Shown here: positions 48,723 to 58,293 of the stretch, in pieces | How positions within the stretch are numbered: position 1 is the first letter of the stretch | How the letters are laid out: the number at the start of each line of letters is the position of its first letter | From: Bombiscardovia nodaiensis | GTDB lineage: Bacteria; Actinomycetota; Actinomycetes; Actinomycetales; Bifidobacteriaceae | Length of the DNA stretch: 64,000 bases | Direction: 5' to 3' | Assembly (NCBI GenBank): GCA_033127725.1 | Contig: AP026798.1 | Span: 1,178,001-1,242,000, forward strand | The notes under the pieces: generated by a model | What the model saw: only the letters and a program-made list of their open reading frames with translations | What the model was told of the DNA's origin: nothing | Databases searched by the model: none | Position numbers and translations under genes: made by a program

Positions 48723-49540
48723 TCTCTGCCCCAGCCCAGCTCTTCCGCCCTAAATACTGGTCCGTCGGTACACACTTTCAATCGTCCCCGACTGCTGTCA
48801 ACCGCGCAAGCCACGCAGGCCCCATACCCACAGCCCATACGTTCCTCCAAACTTAGCTGAGTGGGAATTGAGCGTTGAGCGGCCCAGGCAGCGATCGCCT
48901 GCATCATAGGCTTGGGGCCGCAGGAGAGGATCTGCGGATGGGATAGCTGCTCCTGGTCTTCCAGGCGGTCCAGAAGAGTGATAACATTACCTGCCGCGTT
49001 GTCGATAGAGAGTAACTGATTGGCGTAGGGTCTAACGATGTCGTCAGCGAACCGCTCCTCCCGGTAGCCCAATAGGGCCAGCACTCGAGCGTCGGTCCGC
49101 CGGGCCAGGCTCTGGGCCGCACGAATGAGCGGTGGCACGCCCAGCCCACCGCCAACCAGCAGGTAGTCACCAGGCTGGTCTAGCTGGAAGGGCTGTCCAA
49201 GGGGACCCAAGAGGTTCACCCAGTCACCGGCTTGCAAGCGAGCGAACTCTGCCGTCCCCTGGCCTACTATCTGGTAGATGAGGTCGAACTCACTGCCCTG
49301 GACCTGGGCCACGCCGAAGGGTCTAGGCAGGAGCCTGGTGGGGTTTGGCGAGTACAGGTTCACGAATTGGCCGGGTTGGGCCCTACCCGCAACGATTGAG
49401 TCGCAGATGGTGAGCTGATAGATTCCTCGAGCGAGCTGCCTACTGCCCGTCACCCGTGCCCGTCGGCGCCCGGGTCGCTTACCGTAGCGCTCTCCTACTG
49501 GCAGGGATTGAGTCGCTTGAAACATTGTCGCTGTGCTCAC
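48719..49540 (-). CDS. pyrK: Dihydroorotate dehydrogenase electron transfer subunit
   Basis: FAD and iron-sulfur subunit that passes electrons from PyrD to NAD. The FAD site is RLLPRPFGVAQVQ, the NAD site YLLVGGGLGVPPL, and the [2Fe-2S] Cys cluster is RMGCGYGACVACAVDS with a last Cys in LKVCTDGPVF. 273 residues. Overlaps pyrD and pyrF by 4 bp each. Confidence 0.95.
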   Translation of the reverse strand: MSTATMFQATQSLPVGERYGKRPGRRRARVTGSRQLARGIYQLTICDSIVAGRAQPGQFVNLYSPNPTRLLPRPFGVAQVQGSEFDLIYQIVGQGTAEFARLQAGDWVNLLGPLGQPFQLDQPGDYLLVGGGLGVPPLIRAAQSLARRTDARVLALLGYREERFADDIVRPYANQLLSIDNAAGNVITLLDRLEDQEQLSHPQILSCGPKPMMQAIAAWAAQRSIPTQLSLEERMGCGYGACVACAVDSSRGRLKVCTDGPVFRAEELGWGRE

Positions 49541-50613
49541 GAACGCTCCTTCAGGGCTTCTTGAAGTTGTACTTTCATGCGGATAGCAGCCTGCCGGGCA
49601 CTGGATGCCACCTGACCGAGAGCTGCCTCAACACTGGCCGAAGGCTCAATCCCCTCCTGCTTCCAGGCAGCAATAATGCCTCGGGAGGAGTTCACAATAG
49701 CACCAGACCCACGAGCGTCAAACATTGGGGCCACGTCGGCGGCTGAACCTCCCTGAGCACCAAAACCGGGCACCAGGAAGAAGGTGGACGGCATGGCGGC
49801 CCGTAGTTGAGCTCCAGCCTGCGGGTGAGTAGCACCCACAACGGCCCCTACCCGCGAATAACCGCTCTGCCCGCGAGTGTCCTGCCCCCAGGCTTCCACC
49901 AGCTTGCCCACTCTCATATAGAGTTCTTGCCTGTGGGAGGAGTCGCACACGGGCAACTCCTGAATCTGCTGCGAGGAAGGGTTGGAGGTACGCACGAGAA
50001 CGAACAGGTCGCAGTCACTGGCCTGAGCCGCCTGCACAAAGGGATCTATACCATCTGAGCCTAGGTAAGGATTGACCGTGATAGCGTGTTCGTGCCAGGC
50101 AGAAATCGACAGCTGAGCATTCCCCTGGGCTGGGGTCGGTGCCTCGGAAACCCCTTCAAGCTCCTCCTGAGCCTGCTGGTAGGTCAAAGGCAAGCCGGAC
50201 AGATGACAGGCATAAGCGGCAGCAGTGGAACCAATGTCGCCGCGCTTGATGTCACCAATCACATACAGTCCGCGCTCTTGGGCGGCCGCGCAGGTTGCCA
50301 CGTACGCCTCCAAGCCAGCTGGTCCAAGCGCCTCGTACATGGCTATCTGCACCTTCACAGCGGGCACCAGGTCACCCACACCCTCAAGAACGGCTAGGTT
50401 GAAGCGCCAGTATGCTTGGGCCAGCTGCCGAGCCCAGACCTGCTCGCTTTTTAGAGGACTTATCTCCGCCTGGCTAGAGTCCTCATTGAGCTCCCCGTGC
50501 GCCCGGCTCAAAGCTGACTCGAGGAGCTGGCGGGGCAGGAGCTGGGGCTGCGGGTCTAAGCCCACCACGCTCGGGTTGTCGGTTCGCCCAATGGCCTCAA
50601 TCAGTTTGTCCAT
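49537..50613 (-). CDS. pyrF: Orotidine-5'-phosphate decarboxylase (type 2)
   Basis: Last step to UMP. The N-terminal PSVVGLDPQPQLLP and the catalytic Lys/Asp segment YVIGDIKRGDIGSTAAAY are present; the C-terminal phosphate site is GSGAIVNSSRGIIAAW. The 358 residues exceed the usual 280-310 because of inserts, one near residue 45-60 (LNEDSSQAEISPLKSE) and one near 160. Overlaps pyrK by 4 bp. Confidence 0.94.
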   Translation of the reverse strand: MDKLIEAIGRTDNPSVVGLDPQPQLLPRQLLESALSRAHGELNEDSSQAEISPLKSEQVWARQLAQAYWRFNLAVLEGVGDLVPAVKVQIAMYEALGPAGLEAYVATCAAAQERGLYVIGDIKRGDIGSTAAAYACHLSGLPLTYQQAQEELEGVSEAPTPAQGNAQLSISAWHEHAITVNPYLGSDGIDPFVQAAQASDCDLFVLVRTSNPSSQQIQELPVCDSSHRQELYMRVGKLVEAWGQDTRGQSGYSRVGAVVGATHPQAGAQLRAAMPSTFFLVPGFGAQGGSAADVAPMFDARGSGAIVNSSRGIIAAWKQEGIEPSASVEAALGQVASSARQAAIRMKVQLQEALKERS

Positions 50614-50627
50614 ACTTAACGAATCTC

Positions 50628-52127
50628 CTATGCTATAGCTTGCTGTTGATCGCTCGAGTGTGCCTGGAAAAAGCGGGTGGGGACGCTCGAAAACACTGGC
50701 TGGCTGTCTACTATGGTCATCACCACTCTTCCGGTCAGGCGTTCACTTTGGAAGGGGGTGTTGCGGGCTTTTGAGTGGAATCGGCTGGCGTCCACCACCC
50801 ACGACTCTTCGGGTACGAGCAGGCACCAGTTCACCGGTTGGTCAGCAGCCTTTACATCAATCAAGGGTCTACCCGCAGTCGACTCTTGAGCACCCTGCGC
50901 CTGACGCTCCTGCTGCAAAAGAACTTCCGGGTCAGTGGTTGGCTCGCCCATGAGCCGGGCAGGAGCCAGACTCATCAGTTCAATCAAGCGGCGCCCACTA
51001 ATCCAGCCTGCGTCAACCAAAGCCCGGTGGCAGACCCCGTATGCTGTCTCCAGTCCGATGATGCCGTTGGGCGCACTTGCTAGTCCGCGCTCCTTTTCGC
51101 TGGCTGTGTGCGGGGCGTGGTCAGTGGCTATCATATCGACCGTTCCATCGGCCACAGCCTCTAGGGTCGCCTGCCGGTCCGAGCGCGAGCGCAAGGGCGG
51201 GTTCATCTTCGCCATAGCTCCCCGTTCCAGCAGATCTTCGTCGCACAGGGCCAGGTAGTGCGGAGCCGTTTCACAGGTGACTGGCAGCCCCTGGGCCTTG
51301 GCCTGACGGATGGCTGAAAAGGCCGCAGCAGTGCTCACATGTTGCAGGTGAAAGTGAGCGCCAGTACTTCGAGCGAGTTCAATGTCTCGCTGAACGATCC
51401 TCAACTCGGTGGCGACCGGCACACCTTCAAGCCCGAGCGCTTCCGCCACCGGGCCAGCGTTGACCTGGCCGCGCACATGGTGCTCGCAGTGGTCCAAAAC
51501 CGGCAATCCCACCTGTGCGGCCTGCTCGGCCACTGCCTGCGCAATACCGTCGGCCACAGCTGCCCCGTCGTCACTGACTGCCACTACCGGGTGCAGGCGA
51601 GCCGCCAGCGTCCTGTGCGCAGCTGGTCCACCAGGCATGTACCTTGTCCACAGATCAGCACTCGTAGGCTGCTTTCCCTCCCGAGCCTGCGAAGCCGCCA
51701 AGCACAAGCGGTAGCCAACAGGCAGTCGGCAACCGCGTCGGCGCTCGTAGTCTTGCAAAAAGTCAACCGTATCTGGATTGTCCATGGCTGGCTGGGTGTT
51801 GGGCATGATGAGCACGCTGGTGTAACCGCCCGCAGCTGCCGCACAGCAGCCGGTAAGCATGTCCTCCTTCTGCGTCTGCCCCGGGTCTCGGAAGTGCACG
51901 TGCGGGTCCACCAGGCCTGGCGCCAGTAGAGCCCCTTCCATGTCTACTTCGAAGTGACTTGTCTGCTCTCGCTGTGCCAATTGCTCCCAACCATTCAGGA
52001 GGCTTCCCAGCTGGCGGATAGTATCAGGCGTGGGCCAGGGCAGTCTCAGGTCAACGAGTTGGCCACTCTTCCACAGACGCAGGCGGCGCAGGGTGAGCGT
52101 GGGATGAGTGTCGGCACGTCCCATCAC
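50628..52127 (-). CDS. pyrC: Dihydroorotase (type I)
   Basis: Zinc hydrolase closing carbamoyl-aspartate to dihydroorotate. Metal site VDPHVHFRDPGQTQKED, further His residues in DHCEHH, and the catalytic Asp in IATDHAPHTASEKE. The 499 residues are longer than the usual 425-450, partly a C-terminal insert rich in Gln/Glu (residues ~400-425). Overlaps pyrI by 4 bp. Confidence 0.95.
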   Translation of the reverse strand: MMGRADTHPTLTLRRLRLWKSGQLVDLRLPWPTPDTIRQLGSLLNGWEQLAQREQTSHFEVDMEGALLAPGLVDPHVHFRDPGQTQKEDMLTGCCAAAAGGYTSVLIMPNTQPAMDNPDTVDFLQDYERRRGCRLPVGYRLCLAASQAREGKQPTSADLWTRYMPGGPAAHRTLAARLHPVVAVSDDGAAVADGIAQAVAEQAAQVGLPVLDHCEHHVRGQVNAGPVAEALGLEGVPVATELRIVQRDIELARSTGAHFHLQHVSTAAAFSAIRQAKAQGLPVTCETAPHYLALCDEDLLERGAMAKMNPPLRSRSDRQATLEAVADGTVDMIATDHAPHTASEKERGLASAPNGIIGLETAYGVCHRALVDAGWISGRRLIELMSLAPARLMGEPTTDPEVLLQQERQAQGAQESTAGRPLIDVKAADQPVNWCLLVPEESWVVDASRFHSKARNTPFQSERLTGRVVMTIVDSQPVFSSVPTRFFQAHSSDQQQAIA

Positions 52128-52552
52128 GAAAGCTCCGCCTCTTCATCGCAGTAATCGCACCGGTAGACGCCTGGCTGACCGCCGGTAGTGTCCAGGTGGA
52201 AGCCTTGGTCAATACCACCCTCCACTGTCGTGACACAGCGCGGATTCGAGCACCTTATGACGTTTACGAGTGAAAGGGGGCGCCCGGGTGTGCGCTTGCT
52301 CACAATCTTGCCTGCCTTGACGATGTTGATGCTCGCCTGAGGTGCCACAAAACCCAGAATGTCGAGCTGGAAAGTCGCCTCTTGCTCAATTTTGATAATA
52401 TCTTTGCTCCCGTAGCGTTCGCTCCTGGTATTCATAATCAAGGCCATGCGCGTGCGAGTGGGGTCAAGCCCCAGAAAATGAATGACGCTCAAGGCTCGGC
52501 CAGCGGGAATATGGTCGATGATAATGCCATCTTGTATGCTGGTTACTTCCAT
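52124..52552 (-). CDS. pyrI: Aspartate carbamoyltransferase regulatory chain
   Basis: Allosteric subunit that binds ATP/CTP and holds catalytic trimers. N-terminal nucleotide domain (IIDHIPAGRALSVIHFLGL) and the C-terminal zinc site with Cys in RCSNPRCVTT and YRCDYCDEE. 142 residues, a little short of the usual 153. The start ATG overlaps the pyrB stop by one base, with GGAGGAG before it. Confidence 0.96.
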   Translation of the reverse strand: MEVTSIQDGIIIDHIPAGRALSVIHFLGLDPTRTRMALIMNTRSERYGSKDIIKIEQEATFQLDILGFVAPQASINIVKAGKIVSKRTPGRPLSLVNVIRCSNPRCVTTVEGGIDQGFHLDTTGGQPGVYRCDYCDEEAELS

Positions 52553-53514
52553 CAGTTCTCCTCCATCTCATCCTCGTATCCGGGCAGGGGGTCGCCCAGG
52601 AGCGCCGCTTCTAAGGCCATGCGCACCAGCATGCCCTCCTTCACTTGCTGGAAGTAGGCTGCACGCGGGTCTGAATCCACTTCCACAGCTATCTCGTTGA
52701 CTCTGGGCAAGGGGTGGAGCACGGCCAGGTGCTGGCGGGCACCAGACAACTTAGCCTCATCCAGAATGTACGTGTCTCGCAAACGCAGGTAGTCATCTTC
52801 GTTGAAAAAGCGCTCCTGCTGGACGCGAGTCATGTAGAGCACGTCTAAATCGCCGATGACGCTGGTCAAGTCGCGCGTGCATAGGTAAGAGCAGGTGGGA
52901 GCCGCATCGATGCGGTCGAGCACGTACTGGGGGCACCTGAGCTCGTCTGGACTGATGAGCACGAACCGGATACCTCCGAAGCGGGCCAGGGTCGTGACCA
53001 GCGAATGCACAGTGCGCCCGAAAGTCAAGTCGCCGCAAAGGCCCACAGTCAGGTCACTTAAACGGCCCAGGCGCGCCTGAATGGTGGCCAAATCGGCCAG
53101 TGTCTGTGTGGGGTGCATGTGTCCGCCATCGCCAGCATTGATAACTGGTACACTCGCCGCCTGAGCAGCCACGCGCGCCGCTCCCTCTTTAGGATGGCGA
53201 ATGGCCACCAGATCGGCGTAATTGGATACCACTTTCAAGGTGTCACTAATGGTTTCACCTTTTGAAGCCGACGAGAGCTGAGCACCTGCGAAACCAACGA
53301 CCTGCCCGCCCAACCGCAGCATGGCCGTCTCAAAACTCAGGCGAGTGCGGGTGGAGGGCTCATAAAAAAGAGTGGCTAAGACTCTGCCTGCGCAGGTCTT
53401 AGCCACTTGCTGCCGATGCCCATCAATATAGGCTGCTCGTTGAATCAACGATCGGATGTGCTCAAGTCTCATATCGTCGAGCGTTACCAAACTCGACCCC
53501 CGTAAATCACCCAT
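52552..53514 (-). CDS. pyrB: Aspartate carbamoyltransferase catalytic chain
   Basis: Committed step of pyrimidine synthesis. Carbamoyl phosphate site FYEPSTRTRLSFETAM, then INAGDGGHMHPTQTLADL and LHPLPRVNEIAVEVD. Start taken at 53514 (MGDLRGSSLVTLDDM), which gives 320 residues, the family length. The reading frame stays open to 53682, and a TTG at 53598 has a better ribosome site (GGGAAAGGTG), so up to 28 extra residues are possible. First gene of the seven-gene pyr operon. I see no PyrR-type attenuator. Confidence 0.94.
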   Translation of the reverse strand: MGDLRGSSLVTLDDMRLEHIRSLIQRAAYIDGHRQQVAKTCAGRVLATLFYEPSTRTRLSFETAMLRLGGQVVGFAGAQLSSASKGETISDTLKVVSNYADLVAIRHPKEGAARVAAQAASVPVINAGDGGHMHPTQTLADLATIQARLGRLSDLTVGLCGDLTFGRTVHSLVTTLARFGGIRFVLISPDELRCPQYVLDRIDAAPTCSYLCTRDLTSVIGDLDVLYMTRVQQERFFNEDDYLRLRDTYILDEAKLSGARQHLAVLHPLPRVNEIAVEVDSDPRAAYFQQVKEGMLVRMALEAALLGDPLPGYEDEMEEN

Positions 53515-53716
53515 TGAAGCGGGCGACTGGGCCGATTGCACAACCTGTTCGGAAGAAATATGATGCCCAGAATTGGGGCTGTGACTGCATTCAGACAACG
53601 GCTCACCTTTCCCTGCAAGGTGGCCACCCTGTGTGACCTGTTTTACGCTAATGCAAGGAGCAGACAGACGACACGGCAGCAATCTACATGCTGTATACGC
53701 ATGAACCGCCCGCCAC

Positions 53717-56700
53717 TTACTTGCCGTAAAAGAGCTTGACCATCACCTCGCGGGAGCGGCGCATGGCACCTATGAGCTGGTCGCCAAACTCAGCTCCCCG
53801 GTGCGCAGGATACCCCTGGTAGACGCCCATAGCGCCTAGCGTGTAGGTGTCATCAGGCAAAATATCCGCCTGCTGAGCACGGCCAGACCACAGGTAGCTG
53901 CCATTGCGGGCACTCGTGCACCAGTGCCAGCCAACTTGCAGGGCTTTCGCATCGCGCTTGTCGATGAGTCCCAAGGATTTGAGAGACTCCAGAGCTTGCA
54001 TGGTTGAGGTGACCTGCAACTGCGAGTAGTGGCCCGCGTACTCCAGCTGGAGCAATTGAACAGTCCACTCCACATCCGACAGACCCCGGCACCCAGTTTC
54101 AAGTGCCGGTCCCGCCGCACGCCACGAGGCAGGCGCTCGGCTTCCATTCTCGCCTTAAGTTTGCGAATTTCAGCTAGCTCACCAGCGCTCACTGGTGCCT
54201 GCGCGTATCGAAGCGGGTCGGCAATGCCATGCAAAAATCGCTCGCACAGCTCCCGGTTTCCGGCTGCATACCGCGCTCGCAGCAAGGCCTGCCGCTCCCA
54301 GACGCTAGACCACTGCTGGTAGTAGAGCCTGGTGGAATCCAGGGATCGGATCAGGGGACCTGACCGGCCTTCCGGGCGCAAATCCAAGTCCAAATCCAAC
54401 TTGGCTTCTAGGCTGAGCGTGCCACTGGAAAGAATGGCTCGAAGCTTGTCGCAGGCCCCCTGGGCGAAGGCCTCCGCCTCTTCTGGCGTCGCCCCTGCAG
54501 CGGGGTCAAAGATAAGCATCACATCGGCATCAGAAGAAAAGTTCACCTCCCGCCCGCCGTAACGACCTAAGGCGATGACAGCGATAGAAGCTGCAGGTTG
54601 CGTTAGAGCCTGCTCGCGCTCCTGGGCTTGGACGGACCAGGCGAGAGCTGCCTCAATCATGGCATCGTACACATCGCTCATGCCCGCCAAGCACTCGCTC
54701 TCATCGCAGACCCGGCACAGCCAGCCCAGCCCTATGCGCTCAATCTCGCGGCGACGCATAGCCCGCAAAGCCGTAGCAAAGTCGCCCATCTGCTCGGCGT
54801 GGCGCAGGAGGAAGGACCGGCAGGAGGTGTCCAAGGAAGCACGCGAACGCGGCTTGAGCATCTTGTCATCACCCAGCCAGGTGACTGACTCCACAGATTG
54901 GCACAGGGCGCGACTCAAGTACCGCGAGTTGGCGAGCACATGGCACAGCCGACGGGCGGCCGAGGTAGAGTCCCGCAAAAAGGCCAGGTAGCTGCTTTTC
55001 GTCCCGAACCGCTCCTCCAGAGTCCGCCAGCCCAAGAGCCCCATGTCAGGGTCCTGACCGTTGCCCAGCCAGGCAAAAACGGCTGGTAGAAGAATGCGGT
55101 TAATCTTGGCTGACCGGGTCAGACCCTTGGTAAGCGCTTCCACATGACGCAGGGCGGCATCAGGATCCGCAAAGCCAATAGAGGCGAACCGCTCTTTTGC
55201 GGCCTGGGGTTTGAGGCTGACTTCATCGTCGTCCAACTGGGCTTCGATGGGGAGCATGGGCCTAAAGTAAATCGAAAGGTGAAGGGTGCGAATCTCCCGA
55301 CGGGCCCGGTCGTAGCGCTCCACCAGCTCATCAGGATGGAGGCGGAAGGCTCGGGCTAACCGGTAGAGGTCATCGTTGCCGTCCAAATCCTCCAAGGTCA
55401 ACTTGCGCCGGCGCTCCAGGCCGCCGCGGTTGTTGACACCGAGGTCAGGAAACAGGTGGGTACGCTTGAGCATCCACATCTGCTGTCGGTGCTCCAAGAC
55501 GCGTTCAAAACGATAATCAGCTGCCAAGCGTTGAGCGTGGTGGGAGGAAATATAGCCGCCCTCCGCCAACGCCCGTAAGGCTTCTAGCGTGGAGCGCTCG
55601 TGCAGGCTGCTGTCCGTTCGCCCGTGTACGAGTTGCAACATCTGCACCGTAAACTCCACGTCGCGCAAACCGCCCTGCCCGAGCTTTATTTCGCGGTCCC
55701 TGAGCTTGGCAGGTATCAGGTACTCCACCCGCGAGCGCATCTGCTGGCAGTCGTAGACGAAGTTGGGCCGAGCTGAAGCCTTCCACACCAGCTCGTCGCA
55801 CATGGTCTGATACTCCTGGCCTATCTGCACATCTCCGGCCACGAACCGGGCTTTGAGAAGGGCCTGAAACTCCCAGTTTTGCGCCCAATTTGCATAGTAT
55901 TCTTCAAAGGAATCCAGACTGCGCACCAAGGGACCATCTTTACCTTCTGGGCGCAGGGCCGTATCTACCTTCCACAGGGGCGGCTCATTCACACCGGAAA
56001 TGACCGACTGGCAAATGCGCTGGAGGTTGGTGGCCACCTGCGTACCTAGATTCACCAAATCTTGTGCTTTGAGCGGGTGCTCGCCGGGCGCGGGCTCTAC
56101 CACGTACACCAGGTCCACGTCAGAGACATAGTTGAGCTCTTGGGCACCCAGCTTGCCCATGCCGATGAGCGCAAAACGGCAGGCTTCAGAGCCAGGTACG
56201 TGCGCTTGTGCTATGGCGAGCGCGCCTTCCAGAGCTTCATCAGCTAAGCGCGAGAGGGCGAGGCTCACCTCAGGCTGCTGAGCTGTGGGGTCATCTGAGC
56301 TCAAATCCTGGGCCATAATTGCCGCCAGGCGGGTGTAGTAGGCAGCCCTGAGCAGAGTAACGCCGTCGGCAAAAGAGAGCTTGTGCCCCTGTGCATCGGC
56401 CTCCTTCAAAAGTGCGAGTATACGCGGCTGACCGACTTGCTTGGGATGAGCGGCATCCGCTGTCTCCTGGCCGACAGGTATCTGCTGGAAAGCCGCTACA
56501 ACTAAGTAGGGCCGGTTGCGCATCAGATTGCCCATCGCTTGCGAAGCTCCCAGCACAGCCACTAGCCTGGCCAACGCCTGTGGATGCTCGGCCAACCATC
56601 GAGTTTTGGCATGCGCGGTAGTAGCTCGCGGCTTTGGGGCGCTCCCAGCAGTATTTCGAGGCTGCGCCTTGCCCCCAGATAACTTATTGAGCCCTATTGC

Positions 56701-56976
56701 ATATTCATAGGCCAGCGATTGTACAGAATCGGCGGGCTCGTTGGGCGCTGCCATCTCGTCAGGGCTAGCGAGAATGTGCACAAGAGCTTCCAAGGCTCTA
56801 TCCGCGTCGCACGCCTGCCCCAGAGCCAATAAAAGAGCGTCTACTCCACCGTCATCCAAGCCCATATCTGCCAATTGGGAGAGCTCCCGGCGGGCACGGC
56901 CCAGGTGACGCAGGCCAGCGCGGATGAGTCGCACGGAACTCCAACCCTGACTCTCGCTCACAGCTTCTGCACCCAT
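53717..56976 (-). pseudogene. glnE: Glutamine synthetase adenylyltransferase, frameshifted near the C-terminus
   Basis: Two-domain enzyme that adds and removes AMP on glutamine synthetase, setting ammonia assimilation. Both nucleotidyltransferase cores are present: GMGKLGAQELNYVSDVDLVYV (first domain) and ALGRYGGREVNFSSDADVML (second). At about residue 963 the frame breaks within KLGAG; the true continuation (LSDVEWTVQLLQLEYAGHYS to the end at 53717) is in another frame. One more base in CCCC at 54084-54087 restores the family pattern LKLGAGGLSDVEW and gives 1086 residues. ATG start at 56976, with AGGAGGG upstream. May be intact in reality. Confidence 0.88.
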
Positions 56977-57126
56977 CACACCCTCCTAGCACTATCCTTG
57001 AGCACCCCACTCAAACTCATCACACACGCCCCGCGCTTCCACACTTGCGCACGTTCGCGCATCCACCACCGTCAAACTCCACCCCGTAAGCACTCTCCTC
57101 CAATATATCCTCAACACACAACACCT

Positions 57127-57152
57127 CCCTCCCCCACCCCTTCTCCCGCCCC
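57127..57152 (-). other. G-quadruplex motif upstream of glnE
   Basis: On the minus strand five runs of 3-5 G are joined by loops of 1-4 bases, within 26 bp (plus-strand C runs at 57127-57129, 57131-57135, 57137-57140, 57145-57147, 57149-57152). It lies in a stretch (about 56990-57165) whose plus strand is nearly G-free, about 150 bp before glnE in the direction of transcription. Confidence 0.6.
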
Positions 57153-57161
57153 GTTTTTCCA

Positions 57162-57227
57162 ATTTTGGGCACTTCTGCACGTTTTATGCCCCAAATGAGG
57201 TCATAATCGTGCGAAAGTGCCCAAAAT
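57162..57227. repeat. Dispersed palindromic element, copy 1
   Basis: Arms ATTTTGGGCACTTCTGCACG (57162-57181) and CGTGCGAAAGTGCCCAAAAT (57208-57227) are inverted copies with two mismatches, around a 26-base centre containing GCCCCAAATGAGG. The same arms and a similar centre occur at 63075-63154 in the same orientation. Lies between metF and glnE. Confidence 0.75.
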
Positions 57228-57305
57228 ATGAATAATGCAACGCTGATGGGGGTTCAGAGCGGGCGAGATGGTGCTTGTACAAGAGGAAGAGAAACGCTCT
57301 TGCAC

Positions 57306-58178
57306 TCAGGCTGGTAGACAGTCAGCAGTTCCTACCTCTGTAAAGAGAGCCCTGACATTCCTCCAAATACGGCGGGTGACCACCGGGTGATTCATAGAGT
57401 ATAAGTGAATGCCATCCGCGCCTTGCGCCACAAGATCGGCAATCTGCTCGGACGCATATGCGATTCCAGCCTCGCACAAGGCCTGCGGGTTGTCGGCCCA
57501 CGTGTCGAGCATGCGCTCCACAGCAGGAGGAATGCGCGAGCCACAGGTCTGGCTCATATGACGCACCTGCCCAGCCCTAGTTACCGGCATAATGCCAGCC
57601 TCGATCGGCACATCAATCCCCTCAGAGCGCGCCCGGTCCAAAAAATCCATAAAATCATCGTTATCGTAGAATAATTGAGAAATTAAATGACTGGCCCCGG
57701 CATCTACCTTTTCTTTTAAGTGGCGAATATCAGCTTCAGGCGACTGCGCTTCCGGGTGAGTCTCAGGATAGCAGGCCGCGTAAATTTTCATGTGCGGCTT
57801 AGCTGCATGCACATAGGCAATCAAATCCGACGCATATTGAAACACGCCAGCCGGTGTTCGCCCTTCCACGCAGTCACCCCGGAGCGGCAAAACGGCAGTG
57901 ACTCCCGCCTCCTCAAAGAGTTCCAAGGCTTCATCAACCACCTCTTGGTCAGCGTATTGAGCAGTCAGGTGCGCCACCGAGGCAATGCCATACTCGCGGC
58001 AGATGGTGCCACAAATACGCGCAGTCGCCGTCCGATCTGAGTGCTTGCCAGTGCCGTAGGTGACGGAAATGAAGTCAGGTTTGAGCCCCTCCAATCCGTC
58101 CAAAGTGTCGTAAATCGACCCTACAGAAGCGTTGCGCTTGGGGGGAAACACTTCCAGCGAAAAAATCGGTTCATGCAT
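57306..58178 (-). CDS. metF: 5,10-methylenetetrahydrofolate reductase
   Basis: Flavoprotein giving methyl-THF for methionine synthesis. N-terminal IFSLEVFPPKRNASV holds the catalytic Glu; ALPLRGDC and SHLISQLFYDNDDFMDFLDRA mark the FAD and substrate sites. Start at 58178 (MHEPIFSLEVF) with AAGGA just before it. 290 residues. It follows metE on the same strand after about 115 bp, so the two are likely co-transcribed to supply and use methyl-THF. Confidence 0.95.
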   Translation of the reverse strand: MHEPIFSLEVFPPKRNASVGSIYDTLDGLEGLKPDFISVTYGTGKHSDRTATARICGTICREYGIASVAHLTAQYADQEVVDEALELFEEAGVTAVLPLRGDCVEGRTPAGVFQYASDLIAYVHAAKPHMKIYAACYPETHPEAQSPEADIRHLKEKVDAGASHLISQLFYDNDDFMDFLDRARSEGIDVPIEAGIMPVTRAGQVRHMSQTCGSRIPPAVERMLDTWADNPQALCEAGIAYASEQIADLVAQGADGIHLYSMNHPVVTRRIWRNVRALFTEVGTADCLPA

Positions 58179-58293
58179 CCTAATTCCTTCTTCCAACATT
58201 CGCAGCCTGGCCTATCCTTGCGCCTGTTCTCAACGCCCGACAGGCTCTGACCTGCGAGCAGACAAGCCACTGCTACCCTGCTACCCTGCTAGC

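Noticed and set aside
53515..53716. PyrR attenuator or upper-case leader before pyrB
   Set aside because: No pair of alternative hairpins or T run; the region between pyrB and glnE is short and unremarkable apart from the uncertain pyrB start.
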